Below, piece after piece: positions 24,392 through 32,570 of a stretch of 64,000 nucleotides of DNA. This DNA comes from a bacterium 1xD42-87 (GTDB lineage: Bacteria; Bacillota; Clostridia; Lachnospirales; Lachnospiraceae). The translations under genes were made by a program, and so were the position numbers. The notes beneath the pieces are model-generated. The model saw nothing but the letters and a program-made list of their open reading frames with translations. It did not search any database and was not told the origin of the DNA. How positions within the stretch are numbered: position 1 is the stretch's first letter; each line of letters starts with the position of its first letter. The stretch covers positions 124,001 through 188,000 of the forward strand of contig RAYM01000001.1 in assembly GCA_003611805.1 (NCBI GenBank), read 5' to 3'.

Positions 24392-25321
24392 TTAGCCAAT
24401 TTTGTCTATGCATAGTGTAACTTGTAAATTTACTGCATTTATTAAACTTTCCCCTTCTGTTCCTGCCATCCTCCCATGCCCCACCAGAAACTCGGCGCTC
24501 AGTGTTTCCACCACAAGCCTGTACATCCCTGGCTCCAGCGTGCCATAAATATCCAGATTATATGTCTCGCTGGCACTCTCCCCGTCCGGAAGGATATGGG
24601 CAATATCCTGAAAGCCAACATTATCCGCCCTGACAGGCATTGTGTACCACTGGCCATCTATCTGTTTCTGGAGGGAAAAGTATTCCCCGTAAGTGAATTC
24701 TTCCCCGCTGTTATTGGCAATCAATACCGTAATCTCACTTGTCCCGATGTCCTGGACAGTCATAGACATCCCCTCTGTACCCTCTGCAGGCAGCTCATCC
24801 GCTTTCAGCAGGAAACAGCTGTGATATACGGACAAATGCCCGGCATTGGGAAAGTTAAGGACATTCCAGGTATCCTCATCACTGCCTTCCATCTCTCTCC
24901 ATAGAAAGGAGAGGTCCGTATCCCCATAATAAACCGCCCCGTCATTCCTAAGCCAGACCCCGCCGGATGCCGTCACGGAAATGTCATACCCTTCCCCGCT
25001 GCTGATCCAGATTCCAAAGAAGGGAGTCTCCATCTGGGAGAGAGCCTGTTCCTCTGCCGCCTGGAGGGGAATATCATTGATCCTTTTAATCACTTCCTTC
25101 TCCGTACTGCTGTCATACAGAGTCCTGACCATAACCGTTTCCCCGTCATAATAATATAGTTGGAAAGCACTTGTATCCGGGCTTGCCCCAACAAGGATAT
25201 TTCCACCCTTATCATTTTTGTAAAGAAACACAGCAAACAGAACGCCTGCCACAGCCAAAAATAAAATGATGAAAAACACAACTGGTATATACTTTGTTTT
25301 CCTGTTTTCAAATGTCCCCAT
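24392..25321 (-). CDS. Membrane-anchored Ig-like domain protein
   Basis: The 309-residue protein has one N-terminal membrane segment (residues 12-34) and an extracellular part. The C-terminal region (from about residue 180: MTVQDIGTSEITVLIANNSG, EEFTYGEYFSLQKQIDGQWY, YNLDIYGTLEPGMYRLVVE) is an immunoglobulin-like fold seen in Clostridia exported proteins. Function unknown. It starts after AAGGAGGATACCG and is followed 14 bases later by the GNAT fusion gene. Confidence 0.7.
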   Translation of the reverse strand: MGTFENRKTKYIPVVFFIILFLAVAGVLFAVFLYKNDKGGNILVGASPDTSAFQLYYYDGETVMVRTLYDSSTEKEVIKRINDIPLQAAEEQALSQMETPFFGIWISSGEGYDISVTASGGVWLRNDGAVYYGDTDLSFLWREMEGSDEDTWNVLNFPNAGHLSVYHSCFLLKADELPAEGTEGMSMTVQDIGTSEITVLIANNSGEEFTYGEYFSLQKQIDGQWYTMPVRADNVGFQDIAHILPDGESASETYNLDIYGTLEPGMYRLVVETLSAEFLVGHGRMAGTEGESLINAVNLQVTLCIDKIG

Positions 25322-25412
25322 CGGTATCCTCCTTTATAAACCTGTCTATATTAGAAAAGCCACAGTAAAACTGCGCTTCACCGTCAGAACTATCGGCTCC
25401 TTTTATTATCCT

Positions 25413-25434
25413 CCGATTGGCCGATTATGGGAAG
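25413..25434 (+). repeat. Dispersed repeat copy, diverged
   Basis: CCGATTGGCCGATTATGGGAAG matches the dispersed motif with one inserted base and about four changes. TTATTATCCT upstream also matches. Confidence 0.5.
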
Positions 25435-25451
25435 CCCTGAAACAGAACCTA

Positions 25452-26282
25452 CTATCCTGTCTTTTCCTCCATCCCTTTCACAATCCCCTTCACAAGTTCT
25501 CCGGCAAGCTTCTCCTGATATTCTTCTGACATCAGCTGATTCCTTTCATTATAATTGGAAAGATAACCTATTTCTACCAATACAGCAGGAACTGTTGTAT
25601 TCTTCAGAATATAGTAATCGGCAGGTTTTACATTCCTTGAAACAATATTTTTGCTCTCTTCTATTGTTTCCATAATCCTTTCCGCATAATGTTTCCCTTC
25701 CTCCCCGCTCTTGCAGTAATAACATTCCAGACCATATATCGAACTGTCTTTTTCATAATAATTGCAGTGAATGCTTATAAAAAGATCTGCCTTTTCCCCA
25801 TTTGCAATCTGTACCCGTTCCTCAAGTTTCATAAAAATATCTTTATCCCTGGTAAGTACCACCCGGATGCCCTGTTCCTCCAGCAGTTCCTTTAATTTCA
25901 GGACAACAGCAAGATTGATCTCCTTCTCCGTTGCCGCCTGTTCCACTGTTCCCCCATCTTCCCCGCCGTGTCCGGCATCCAGGACAACCATATGGTTTTC
26001 TTCCCCCGAAAGGTCTGCGTCCAATTCATCTTCCTCTACACCGGATATTGTTACCCGAACAGCATCCGCCTTTTGGGTGCTGCTCTCATTCTCATTCCTG
26101 CGGAAAAAATCCCGGATATACAAACAGCCACAGATCATCAGCAGAATCATAACTGCCAGAACAGCCGCCATGATTCCCCGGACGGTATAGGCTATGACCC
26201 TACGCCTCTTTCTGGCAATCTTCTTGCTTCTTTTTCTCTGATTCTCTGTCTTCCAGGCTGGCTGTCTTCTCTTTTGCACCAT
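25452..26282 (-). CDS. N-acetylmuramoyl-L-alanine amidase (Amidase_3)
   Basis: The 276-residue cell wall hydrolase has a very basic N-terminus, one membrane segment (about residues 30-53), a linker, then an Amidase_3 domain. Zinc ligands and catalytic residues are visible in VVLDAGHGGEDGG, TEKEINLAVVLKLKELLE, LFISIHCNYY and VPAVLVEIGYLSN. It cleaves the bond between muramic acid and L-Ala of peptidoglycan. The start at 26282 (MVQKRRQP) is preferred for its CAGGAG site; the frame runs on to 26372 without one. Confidence 0.9.
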   Translation of the reverse strand: MVQKRRQPAWKTENQRKRSKKIARKRRRVIAYTVRGIMAAVLAVMILLMICGCLYIRDFFRRNENESSTQKADAVRVTISGVEEDELDADLSGEENHMVVLDAGHGGEDGGTVEQAATEKEINLAVVLKLKELLEEQGIRVVLTRDKDIFMKLEERVQIANGEKADLFISIHCNYYEKDSSIYGLECYYCKSGEEGKHYAERIMETIEESKNIVSRNVKPADYYILKNTTVPAVLVEIGYLSNYNERNQLMSEEYQEKLAGELVKGIVKGMEEKTG

Positions 26283-26332
26283 ACTTACTCCTGCATTTTG
26301 TTCCTTTGGGGTATTGACAATATATAAATTAC

Positions 26333-26384
26333 AAAAACTGCCCTCTCCTGACAAGGGTTTTCTCCTTATCAAAAGAGGGCAGGC
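26333..26384 (-). terminator. Intrinsic terminator after the lipoprotein gene
   Basis: TGCCCTCT pairs with AGAGGGCA around an inner AAGG/CCTT stem. On the minus strand TTTTTG follows. It separates the lipoprotein gene from the amidase gene. Confidence 0.75.
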
Positions 26385-26390
26385 AATGGT

Positions 26391-27062
26391 TCAGGCCACT
26401 TTTACAATACAAATCTGGGTTGCTTTCAGTCTGCTGTCGGAAGGACTTCCCCATACCCGAATGAACTGGCCGGATGCCAGGTCTGCCGCTGTCGCCTCTG
26501 ACATTTCAGATCTGGCCCCTCCATCATAGATCGTTTGTATAGCAAACAGGGTATTTTCATCGTATGTAACCGCAATCTTGTTAAACTCAGAATCATCCTC
26601 GCTTCCGGGAACCACTATGATATCACCGCCATTATCCGACTTTGCTGTAATGGCCTCTACCACGGTAAGCTGCCCATCCTTCAGCTCTTTGATATCCCCT
26701 TCCAGATTGGGAGTACTGTCCACCCATTCCGCAGATGTGCCAGACGTGCTTTGACTTTGTGCTTCCGGCTGTTCTTTCTGTGTGCTGTCTGTTCCCTGGC
26801 TGCTGCTTTCACCGGATTGCGGTTCTGGTGACGCTTCTGGTGACTCCGGTTCATTCCCGGTGTCGGTTCCTTCTGCATCCGCTTCCGGTTCCGGAGCAGA
26901 AGCATCGTCCTCTGTATCATCCTCCGGGACCGGCTCGCCCTGAACCACCTGTGGTTCAGGGGTATCTGATGCTTCCTCCGTCTTTCCACAGGCACATACC
27001 GCAAGGCTCAGAATGCACAGCACCCCTGTCAATAAGATCATTTTTCCTGTTTTCCTTTTCAT
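26391..27062 (-). CDS. Lipoprotein with acidic low-complexity linker
   Basis: The 223-residue protein has a lipoprotein signal (MKRKTGKMILLTGVLCILSLAVCAC). An 85-residue stretch rich in Glu, Asp, Pro and Ser follows, a typical wall-spanning linker. The C-terminal domain of about 110 residues (LEGDIKELKDGQLTVVEAIT...QFIRVWGSPSDSRLKATQICIV) looks like a small OB-like beta domain. Function unknown. It ends in a strong terminator. Confidence 0.75.
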   Translation of the reverse strand: MKRKTGKMILLTGVLCILSLAVCACGKTEEASDTPEPQVVQGEPVPEDDTEDDASAPEPEADAEGTDTGNEPESPEASPEPQSGESSSQGTDSTQKEQPEAQSQSTSGTSAEWVDSTPNLEGDIKELKDGQLTVVEAITAKSDNGGDIIVVPGSEDDSEFNKIAVTYDENTLFAIQTIYDGGARSEMSEATAADLASGQFIRVWGSPSDSRLKATQICIVKVA

Positions 27063-27197
27063 GTTGCTCTCCTCTCATATAAAATTCCATCCACAGTTTA
27101 TCCAGTATTTCTGCGGATTTTTGTCCATTCTATCAGAGTAGTCTCTAAAAAGCCTCTAAAACATCTTAAAAAAGAATGAACTTAATTTATTATTGCT

Positions 27198-27255
27198 CCA
27201 TTGACCGATTTTGAGAAGACGTTTGTTTTCAGCCCTTCCCAAAATCGGTCAATGG
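27198..27255. repeat. Hairpin formed by two inverted dispersed-repeat copies
   Basis: The left arm (27198..27218) and right arm (27235..27255) of the dispersed motif are inverted, 20 of 21 positions pair, and 16 bases separate them. It sits between divergent genes. The sequence beyond the right arm, to about 27300, also resembles that after the copy at 40070. Confidence 0.85.
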
Positions 27256-27338
27256 CAGTAAAATTGACAGAAAAGGATAAAATCAGAAACCATGGTACAG
27301 GGACGTGGTCATTACTCCAATTTTGAAAGGGAAAATAT

Positions 27339-28127
27339 ATGATAGGTATCTATTTAAGCGGAACGGGAAACACAGAACATTGTATCAAAAAGCTGCTTTT
27401 TTTACTGGATAAAACTGCGCAGGCAGTTCCGATGGAGCAGAAAGACGCGGTACATTTATTATCACAGCATGACTTTATCGTTTTTGCATATCCTGTTCAG
27501 TTTTCAAACGTTCCCGTCATGGTAAAAGATTTTATCAAAAGCCATCCGGATCTTTGGAAGGGTAAAAAAATACTCTGCGTTGCCACTATGGGATTGTTCA
27601 GCGGAGACGGCGCAGGCTGCTCGGCACGGCTGCTCAAAAAGTATGGTGCAGAAATTGTTGGCGGTTTCCATATCCGTATGCCTGATTCTGTCTGCGATGT
27701 AAAGCTGCTGAAAAAATCCTTTCAGGAGAACCGGGAAATCATCCGGAAAGCAGACAGAAAGATTGAGAAATGTGCAGAGGAAATCAGGAAAGGCAGGTAT
27801 CCCAAAAACGGCCTGCATCTTTATAGCCAAATCACCGGATTACTCTGCCAGCGTTTGTGGTACTACAGCAAAACCAAAAGTTACTCGGATCAATTAAAGA
27901 TCAGTAATGCCTGTACAGGCTGCGGGCTTTGTACCCGGCTCTGCCCGACAGACAACCTTACCCTGAAAAATGGAAAAGCGGCTGCCGGAAAACACTGTAC
28001 GATGTGTTACCGGTGCATCAGTTCCTGTCCGGCAAGGGCAATTACATTACTGGGGCACACAGTCATTGAACAGTGCCGCTATGATAAATATATCCAAAAC
28101 GAGAAAAAGAACGAGCCTTTAGAATGA
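27339..28127 (+). CDS. EFR1-type flavodoxin-ferredoxin protein
   Basis: The 262-residue electron-transfer protein has an N-terminal flavodoxin-like fold (IGIYLSGTGNTEHCIKKLL, FAYPVQFSNVPVMVKDFI, CVATMGLFSGDGAG), then two 4Fe-4S motifs CTGCGLCTRLCP and CTMCYRCISSCP. Such EFR1 family proteins carry electrons between FMN and iron-sulfur clusters in anaerobes. The start follows GAAAGGG. It begins a plus-strand run with a GyrI-like protein 33 bases downstream. Confidence 0.88.
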   Translation: MIGIYLSGTGNTEHCIKKLLFLLDKTAQAVPMEQKDAVHLLSQHDFIVFAYPVQFSNVPVMVKDFIKSHPDLWKGKKILCVATMGLFSGDGAGCSARLLKKYGAEIVGGFHIRMPDSVCDVKLLKKSFQENREIIRKADRKIEKCAEEIRKGRYPKNGLHLYSQITGLLCQRLWYYSKTKSYSDQLKISNACTGCGLCTRLCPTDNLTLKNGKAAAGKHCTMCYRCISSCPARAITLLGHTVIEQCRYDKYIQNEKKNEPLE

Positions 28128-28160
28128 AATGAAACATAAAGCGAAGGGAGTAACAAATCA

Positions 28161-28622
28161 ATGAAAATCGAAACATGTGAAAAAGAATCCTTTGTTGTAA
28201 TCGGAAAAGAAGGGGCGACAACGGACGGAGCCGGCTTTATTCAGAAGTTATGGGATGAGGCGAATTCCCATTTTGGAGAAATCGCACATCTGGCAAAGAA
28301 AGATGAAGATGGGAACATCAGCGGAATATGGGGCGCAATGTCTGACTTTTCCCGTTCCTTCCAGCCCTGGGAGGGCTTTCAGAAAGGACTTTACCTTGCA
28401 GGGGTAGAGTGTAATGAGGATGCAAAAGCCCCCGATGGCTGGACAAAGTGGGTGATACCCGGCTATGAGTATATTTATGTGGAACGTGAAAATGATAATA
28501 CCTTTTCAGAAGTAATCCAATATATGAAGGGCAATGGTATTGCTTTGGCGGGCGCAGTCCATGATTTTACCTGTCCACAGACTGGGAAGGGATATATGTT
28601 TTTTCCGATAAGAAAATTATAA
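28161..28622 (+). CDS. GyrI-like effector-binding domain protein
   Basis: The 153-residue stand-alone effector-binding domain without an HTH has KESFVVIGKEGATTDGAGFI, LYLAGVECNEDAKAPDGWTKWVIPGYEYI and AVHDFTCPQTGKGYMFFPIRKL. Relatives bind cyclic cationic compounds, and some hydrolyse them. It starts after GAAGGGAG. A broken duplicate of its tail lies at 29195..29281. Confidence 0.8.
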   Translation: MKIETCEKESFVVIGKEGATTDGAGFIQKLWDEANSHFGEIAHLAKKDEDGNISGIWGAMSDFSRSFQPWEGFQKGLYLAGVECNEDAKAPDGWTKWVIPGYEYIYVERENDNTFSEVIQYMKGNGIALAGAVHDFTCPQTGKGYMFFPIRKL

Positions 28623-28649
28623 AAACAAAAATTGGCAGGGGTGGCCAAA

Positions 28650-29126
28650 ATGACAAACGAGGATAAAAAAGATTTTAACACAATGCTTCATGACAGCAAG
28701 GATATGCCAAAATTCCAAATAATTACAGATGTAAAGAGCATCGAAAAATACGGCGGAGACAGAATGTATTTCGCTCCACCTGTTGATTATGACAAAGTAA
28801 TGCGGCTTGTGCCTTTTGGAAAATTACTTACAATAGGAACAATAAGAGATTACTTCGCAAAGAAAAATGGAGCGGATTTCACAGAACCAATTACTGCAGG
28901 GATATTTGTATCAATCGTGGCATGGGCGAGTTATCAAAGAACAGATAATCAAACGCCTTATTGGAGAACTCTTAAAACGAATGGGGAGCTAAACCCCAAA
29001 TATCCAGGTGGAATTGAATCTCAAAAAGAAATACTTGAAAAAGAGGGTCATACCATAATTCAAAAGGGTAGGTCAAATATAAAGTATTATGTCAAAGATT
29101 ACGAACAGGCATTGTTTATATTATGA
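28650..29126 (+). CDS. MGMT/ATL-family protein without the alkyl-acceptor Cys
   Basis: The 158-residue protein carries the Ada/MGMT C-terminal winged-helix signature: YDKVMRLVPFGKLLTIGTIR, DYFAKKNGADF, then PYWRTLKTNGELNPKYPGG and ILEKEGHTI. In O6-alkylguanine transferases the corresponding motif is PCHRV, in alkyltransferase-like proteins PWHRV; here it is PYWRT, so no Cys is available for transfer. It is most likely an ATL-like DNA damage binder or a related regulator. The ATG at 28650 follows AGGGGTGG; the frame extends 18 bases earlier. Confidence 0.7.
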   Translation: MTNEDKKDFNTMLHDSKDMPKFQIITDVKSIEKYGGDRMYFAPPVDYDKVMRLVPFGKLLTIGTIRDYFAKKNGADFTEPITAGIFVSIVAWASYQRTDNQTPYWRTLKTNGELNPKYPGGIESQKEILEKEGHTIIQKGRSNIKYYVKDYEQALFIL

Positions 29127-29194
29127 CAAAGAGAAATTTATGCATTGGGAACGCTTTTCCGAAAAGGAATGTCCCCTCCCATGATTCAACAGGA

Positions 29195-29281
29195 GCATAG
29201 TATTGCTTTGGTTGATGCCGTCCATGATTTTACCTGTCCAAAGACCGGGAAAGGGTATATATTTTTCCCATAAGGAAGCTG
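29195..29281 (+). pseudogene. Tail fragment of a duplicated GyrI-like gene
   Basis: The sequence encodes SIALVDAVHDFTCPKTGKGYIFFP, matching the last 25 residues of the gene ending at 28622. One T is missing from the poly-T run, so the final residues IRKL are out of frame. No upstream part remains. A further 65 bases before it encode an unplaced fragment, MHWERFSEKECP. Confidence 0.8.
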
Positions 29282-29311
29282 TAAAAAAGAGAATTTGAGG
29301 AGGAAAACAGA

Positions 29312-29779
29312 ATGAAATCTATCTGCGGAATTGATTGTACGAACTGTGAATTATGCAGCACTTGTAACGGATGTGCAGCAACAGAAGGGCAGCCTTTTGG
29401 GGCGGAATGCCTTGTTGCACAGTGCTGTAAAAAAGGGAAAACATCGTTAAGCGAATTAAAAGAAAAGCTGATTGTGGCCTTCAATACGCTGCAGATTCCA
29501 GATATGGAAGAAGTAACAGAGCTGAATGCGCTGAAAGGTTCCTTTGCGAACATTGAATATACCCTTCCAAACGGCCAGACCGTAAAGTTTTGGGATGATA
29601 ACAGGATTTATTTAGGGAATCAGCTTCATAAAAAGGACAGCGACAGATGTTATGGAATTATTGCTGATGAGAAATATCTCATGGTATCTGAGTACAGCGG
29701 CTATGGAACTGATGCGGAAATAATTGCATTCAAACGTTGGAATAAAATAGAGAAAAGCGGAATGATTGAAAGAGTATAA
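29312..29779 (+). CDS. DUF3795 cysteine-rich protein
   Basis: The 155-residue protein has the N-terminal Cys cluster of DUF3795 proteins: ICGIDCTNCELCSTCNGCAATEG...CLVAQCC, a likely metal site. A domain with DMEEVTELNALKGSFANIEY and VKFWDDNRIYLGNQL follows. The role of the family is unknown. The start follows GAGGAGG. At least three other DUF3795 genes lie at 54-57 kb. Confidence 0.8.
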   Translation: MKSICGIDCTNCELCSTCNGCAATEGQPFGAECLVAQCCKKGKTSLSELKEKLIVAFNTLQIPDMEEVTELNALKGSFANIEYTLPNGQTVKFWDDNRIYLGNQLHKKDSDRCYGIIADEKYLMVSEYSGYGTDAEIIAFKRWNKIEKSGMIERV

Positions 29780-29784
29780 TAATT

Positions 29785-30101
29785 TAGCCATTCCCTTTTT
29801 GCTCTCTCGATATTACACACTCGCCGATTTGATTCGGCACCAGAGGGGCAGTCTGCAAGCCATACAATATTTGTGGCAGGAAGTCATGCAAACAAACTTT
29901 GAAGCCCAAACACAATATGGCGCTCCAATCATATTTATCGAGGGAAGATATGACAACCATGTGTCCTCTGCTCTTGCGAAGGAATACTTCGACCGGATTG
30001 AAACAGAAAAACAGTTTTACTGGTTTGAGGAATCCTGTCACTTTCCTCAATGGAGCGAAAGCGACAGGTTTAATAAGCTAATTTGCAATTTGCTTACATA
30101 A
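29785..30101 (+). pseudogene. C-terminal fragment of an alpha/beta hydrolase
   Basis: From FLLSRYYTLADLIRHQRGSL onward the frame encodes about 105 residues with PIIFIEGRYDNHVSS (catalytic Asp region) and FEESCHFPQWSE (catalytic His) of an alpha/beta hydrolase of the proline iminopeptidase type. The nucleophile half is missing, and the frame begins within the end of the DUF3795 gene without a start codon of its own. Confidence 0.8.
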
Positions 30102-30181
30102 CAGATAATAATTTAGTGCGTCTTAATGCTATCAGGTAAAGATGACAAATCGTTAAGTTGAGATGGAGATGAAGAACTAAT

Positions 30182-30592
30182 ATGACAGATATTTACGACT
30201 TGGTGCCAAAAAATAAATTTGATAGTTCCAATATAGAGAGGCTAAAACACCTCACTGACAATGAGATTGAGCCGATATTACCCTCTCTTTTGGAGTGGAT
30301 ACAGGACTGTAATTGGCCTGTTGCTGGTGATATTTTGCCGGTGCTGGCTTTACACCAATCAGCTCTGACCCCTTTAATTCATAGAGTTTTAAGTCCACAT
30401 GAAAAAGACGAAATATGGAAGTATTGGATTATTACCTGTCTGGCACCTCTTTTTTCTGATAAGAGCATAAATTGTATTCTCTCAGATATACAGAGGATTG
30501 CAAAAAAACCTACACAGGGCGAATTAAGAGAAGAAGTACAAGAAGCTGCTGTTACCTTTTTGCAGAATAGGCTATCAAAAACAAGTCGATAA
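30182..30592 (+). CDS. DUF5071-type protein
   Basis: The 136-residue helical protein has LVPKNKFDSSNIERLKHL, LPSLLEWIQDCNWPVAGDIL and WKYWIITCLAPLF, which is the pattern of DUF5071, a HEAT-like immunity-type family of unknown function. DUF5071 proteins are often found near polymorphic toxins as immunity candidates; no toxin gene is seen next to it. The start follows GGAGATGAAG. Confidence 0.75.
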   Translation: MTDIYDLVPKNKFDSSNIERLKHLTDNEIEPILPSLLEWIQDCNWPVAGDILPVLALHQSALTPLIHRVLSPHEKDEIWKYWIITCLAPLFSDKSINCILSDIQRIAKKPTQGELREEVQEAAVTFLQNRLSKTSR

Positions 30593-30613
30593 CTTTCAGT
30601 TTATCGGTAATTT

Positions 30614-31105
30614 ATGCAGAACAAGAAATTGAAATCTTGTACAGATGGGGATTATGCAGATGAATTGGATTTTCCGCTGCCGGAAGGTTTTCACTTTGTA
30701 AACCCCCAGGACATTGACAGGACAAACGTGGGCAAATGCTGTTTTAAAGGTTTTGACCATGAGCAGTGTGAAGGTCCGTGGAATCATCAGTATGAGCAGC
30801 ACAATTATATACTGAGCACCGCGCCGCACGCAACGCCGGAACTGGATGTGGTTATTGCAGATGAGTCGGGAGAATATGCCTGCTATGCAGGGATGTGGTG
30901 GACACCTGAAAATCGCCTGGCATACATGGAACCTCTCTGCACCATTCCTGAATACCGGCATAAAGGTCTTGCGGCGGCGGCATTATCTGAAATGTATCGG
31001 AAAACCAAAGCATTAGGCGCAACACATATGACAGGCGGTTCCGGCAGATTTTATCAAAAAACAGGATTCCAAAATGCCGTAAAATGGACATTCTGGGAAA
31101 AATAA
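30614..31105 (+). CDS. GNAT family acetyltransferase, probably 5'-truncated
   Basis: The 163-residue frame has GNAT features: LAYMEPLCTIPEYRHKGLAA (acetyl-CoA motif RHKGLA) and a C-terminal FYQKTGFQNAVKWTFWEK. The paralog at 39599 begins 40 residues earlier with LHKDHFTFYQIAEKL...WDMQYDFANELDYPLP, whereas here only DYADELDFPLP is preserved and the first ten residues look unrelated. The true N-terminus seems lost, and no good Shine-Dalgarno precedes the ATG. Confidence 0.65.
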   Translation: MQNKKLKSCTDGDYADELDFPLPEGFHFVNPQDIDRTNVGKCCFKGFDHEQCEGPWNHQYEQHNYILSTAPHATPELDVVIADESGEYACYAGMWWTPENRLAYMEPLCTIPEYRHKGLAAAALSEMYRKTKALGATHMTGGSGRFYQKTGFQNAVKWTFWEK

Positions 31106-31150
31106 TGTATAAGGACTGCTTAATTTATTGAACTTTTGCATGATCCACAC

Positions 31151-31199
31151 AACAAAACGGACGCATCACATCAGTTAGTCGATACGCCCGTTTTGCTTT
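31151..31199 (+). terminator. Intrinsic terminator after the GNAT gene
   Basis: CAAAACGGaCG pairs with CGcCCGTTTTG and is followed by CTTTC. It lies 46 bases past the plus-strand stop. Confidence 0.7.
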
Positions 31200-31218
31200 C
31201 CCATATATGGCATCCGCC

Positions 31219-31370
31219 CTAATTTAATTTCGCCAGGTTTTCATTCATCTTTTTCAGGATAGAATCCTTTTGGTCTGATGTTACGGTCTTATCTTTTACG
31301 GCCTGGTCCAAAAGCTTTGTTACATCCTCAATATCCTTTTTATAGTTTTCCGCTGTCAGTTCCTCTTATT
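31219..31370 (-). pseudogene. C-terminal remnant of an M56 (BlaR1-like) antirepressor
   Basis: The minus strand encodes ELTAENYKKDIEDVTKLLDQ...ILKKMNENLAKLN then stop. This matches the last 45 residues of the M56 protein at 38118..39473 (PLTAETYQNDIKDVTEILED...DKMDENLAGLE). In-frame stops precede it, so only the tail is left. Confidence 0.85.
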
Positions 31371-31444
31371 ATTTTATCTTCACAGATGCGTCAACGAATA
31401 TTTTCTGACGAATCTCTTAAGAATTCCGATTACAGCCCACTTTT

Positions 31445-31708
31445 CTAATTGGGATAGAAATTTACCACCATAAAAGTAAGCATTACATCCTGCTCATTGA
31501 TATAGGTGTGCTTGACAGACGAGTCAAAAATAAGAGCGTCACCGCTGTTTAGCGTATAATTTCCCATATCTGTGTGCAGCGTTTCCCGGCTCGTTTCGCT
31601 GAAATGGATATGTATGTCAAAGGTGGTATTTCCTATCCGCTTCACAAGATCGGGCTTCACATCCAGAAGGGCGGTGGTGTGGCTGGTCTTGCTGGTGTCT
31701 TTGTTCAT
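31445..31708 (-). CDS. Chimeric frame: TnpW-like N-terminus joined to a cupin C-terminus
   Basis: MNKDTSKTSHTTALLDVKPD, LVKRIGNTTFDIHIHFSETS, RETLH is the N-terminal part of a small transposon-encoded TnpW-type protein. At TDMGNYTLNSGDALIFDSSV...FMVVNFYPN it turns into the last 44 residues of a cupin domain. AAAGGAG precedes the ATG. The open 87-residue frame is a fusion created by a deletion; whether it is functional is doubtful. It is a footprint of a Tn4451-like or related element. Confidence 0.65.
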   Translation of the reverse strand: MNKDTSKTSHTTALLDVKPDLVKRIGNTTFDIHIHFSETSRETLHTDMGNYTLNSGDALIFDSSVKHTYINEQDVMLTFMVVNFYPN

Positions 31709-31772
31709 AGGCTCTCCTTTGCAAAAGCCATTGAAAGAATACATGATGTGTTCCTTGTATGCTTTTGTTGCA

Positions 31773-32225
31773 TTATTTACTTTTTCTTCTGTTGAATTTT
31801 TCTTTTGCAAAATCATAGGATTCTTGTATCATTGCTTTGAAATCCTCAAAGGTCTTATCAGAGGGATTTAAAACACATACCCAGCTCATCCATGCGTAGA
31901 CAGGGTGGGGAATAATGGTATCTAAAACGGTAAAATCATAATCCATTTTTACGATTTTTCCAGCAGGCGGACGCTCTGGAATATACCCAAATTTTTTAAT
32001 AAAGGTCTGTTTCCTTAAACCGACATTCACACGATATACATTATCACGGTTCAACATAGAGCCTTTATCATTATCACCGTCTTTTTCTTTAACAGTTAAA
32101 ACATATACTCCCCGTTTCAAAACTCCGTTTGGATTATAAAAAATCCCTCGTTCTCCCCAACTTTCTACCAATACAACATCTTTCAAATTAGACTGGCAGT
32201 AGGAAAGAATATCGTTTGGTGTCAT
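31773..32225 (-). CDS. DUF6194-type protein
   Basis: The 150-residue protein MTPNDILSYCQSNLKDVVLV, ESWGERGIFYNPNGVLKRG, VYVLTVKEKDG...HPVYAWMSWVCVLNPSDKTF matches the DUF6194 pattern. The fold resembles MmcQ/YjbR-like DNA-binding domains by its Tyr/Trp-rich strands. The start overlaps the previous gene in ATGA. It forms a two-gene unit with a monooxygenase-like gene, divergent from the WYL regulator. Confidence 0.75.
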   Translation of the reverse strand: MTPNDILSYCQSNLKDVVLVESWGERGIFYNPNGVLKRGVYVLTVKEKDGDNDKGSMLNRDNVYRVNVGLRKQTFIKKFGYIPERPPAGKIVKMDYDFTVLDTIIPHPVYAWMSWVCVLNPSDKTFEDFKAMIQESYDFAKEKFNRRKSK

Positions 32226-32524
32226 GCCATTTCCTCCAAATGGAACATCATTGTTCCCTCGTCTGCTAAAGCAGAACAATACTCCTGAAATTCCGTAACC
32301 TGCGGCAACTTTTCCAAAGCCCCCTGTGCTGCCTCCATTGATGCCCACCAAATCATTTCAACCCATTTATCCTGCTTTAAATCCTTTGTTAATGACCGTT
32401 TTACAAATCCGGCAATATCTTTTTCAAGCACCTCATTCAATTTGTGATACATTCGTAAAAAATGTTCCTCGGTCACTTCTTGGTTTGTCTGAAAAATAAC
32501 CATTTCAATCACGTTTTTATTCAT
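32222..32524 (-). CDS. Dimeric alpha-beta barrel (antibiotic monooxygenase-like) protein
   Basis: The 100-residue protein MNKNVIEMVIFQTNQEVTEE, HFLRMYHKLNEVL, WVEMIWWASMEAAQGAL, FQEYCSALADEGTMMFHLE has the ferredoxin-like fold pattern of ABM-type proteins. These bind or oxidise small aromatic compounds. The start at 32524 follows AAGGAC. The divergent neighbour is a WYL regulator, with two dyads between them, so it likely controls this pair. Confidence 0.65.
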   Translation of the reverse strand: MNKNVIEMVIFQTNQEVTEEHFLRMYHKLNEVLEKDIAGFVKRSLTKDLKQDKWVEMIWWASMEAAQGALEKLPQVTEFQEYCSALADEGTMMFHLEEMA

Positions 32525-32570
32525 AACATCTTGTCCTTTCGTTTGAGTATCATATTGCATTTGGTACATA

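Noticed and set aside
28650..29126. Active O6-methylguanine-DNA methyltransferase
   Set aside because: The acceptor Cys is replaced by Tyr in PYWRT.
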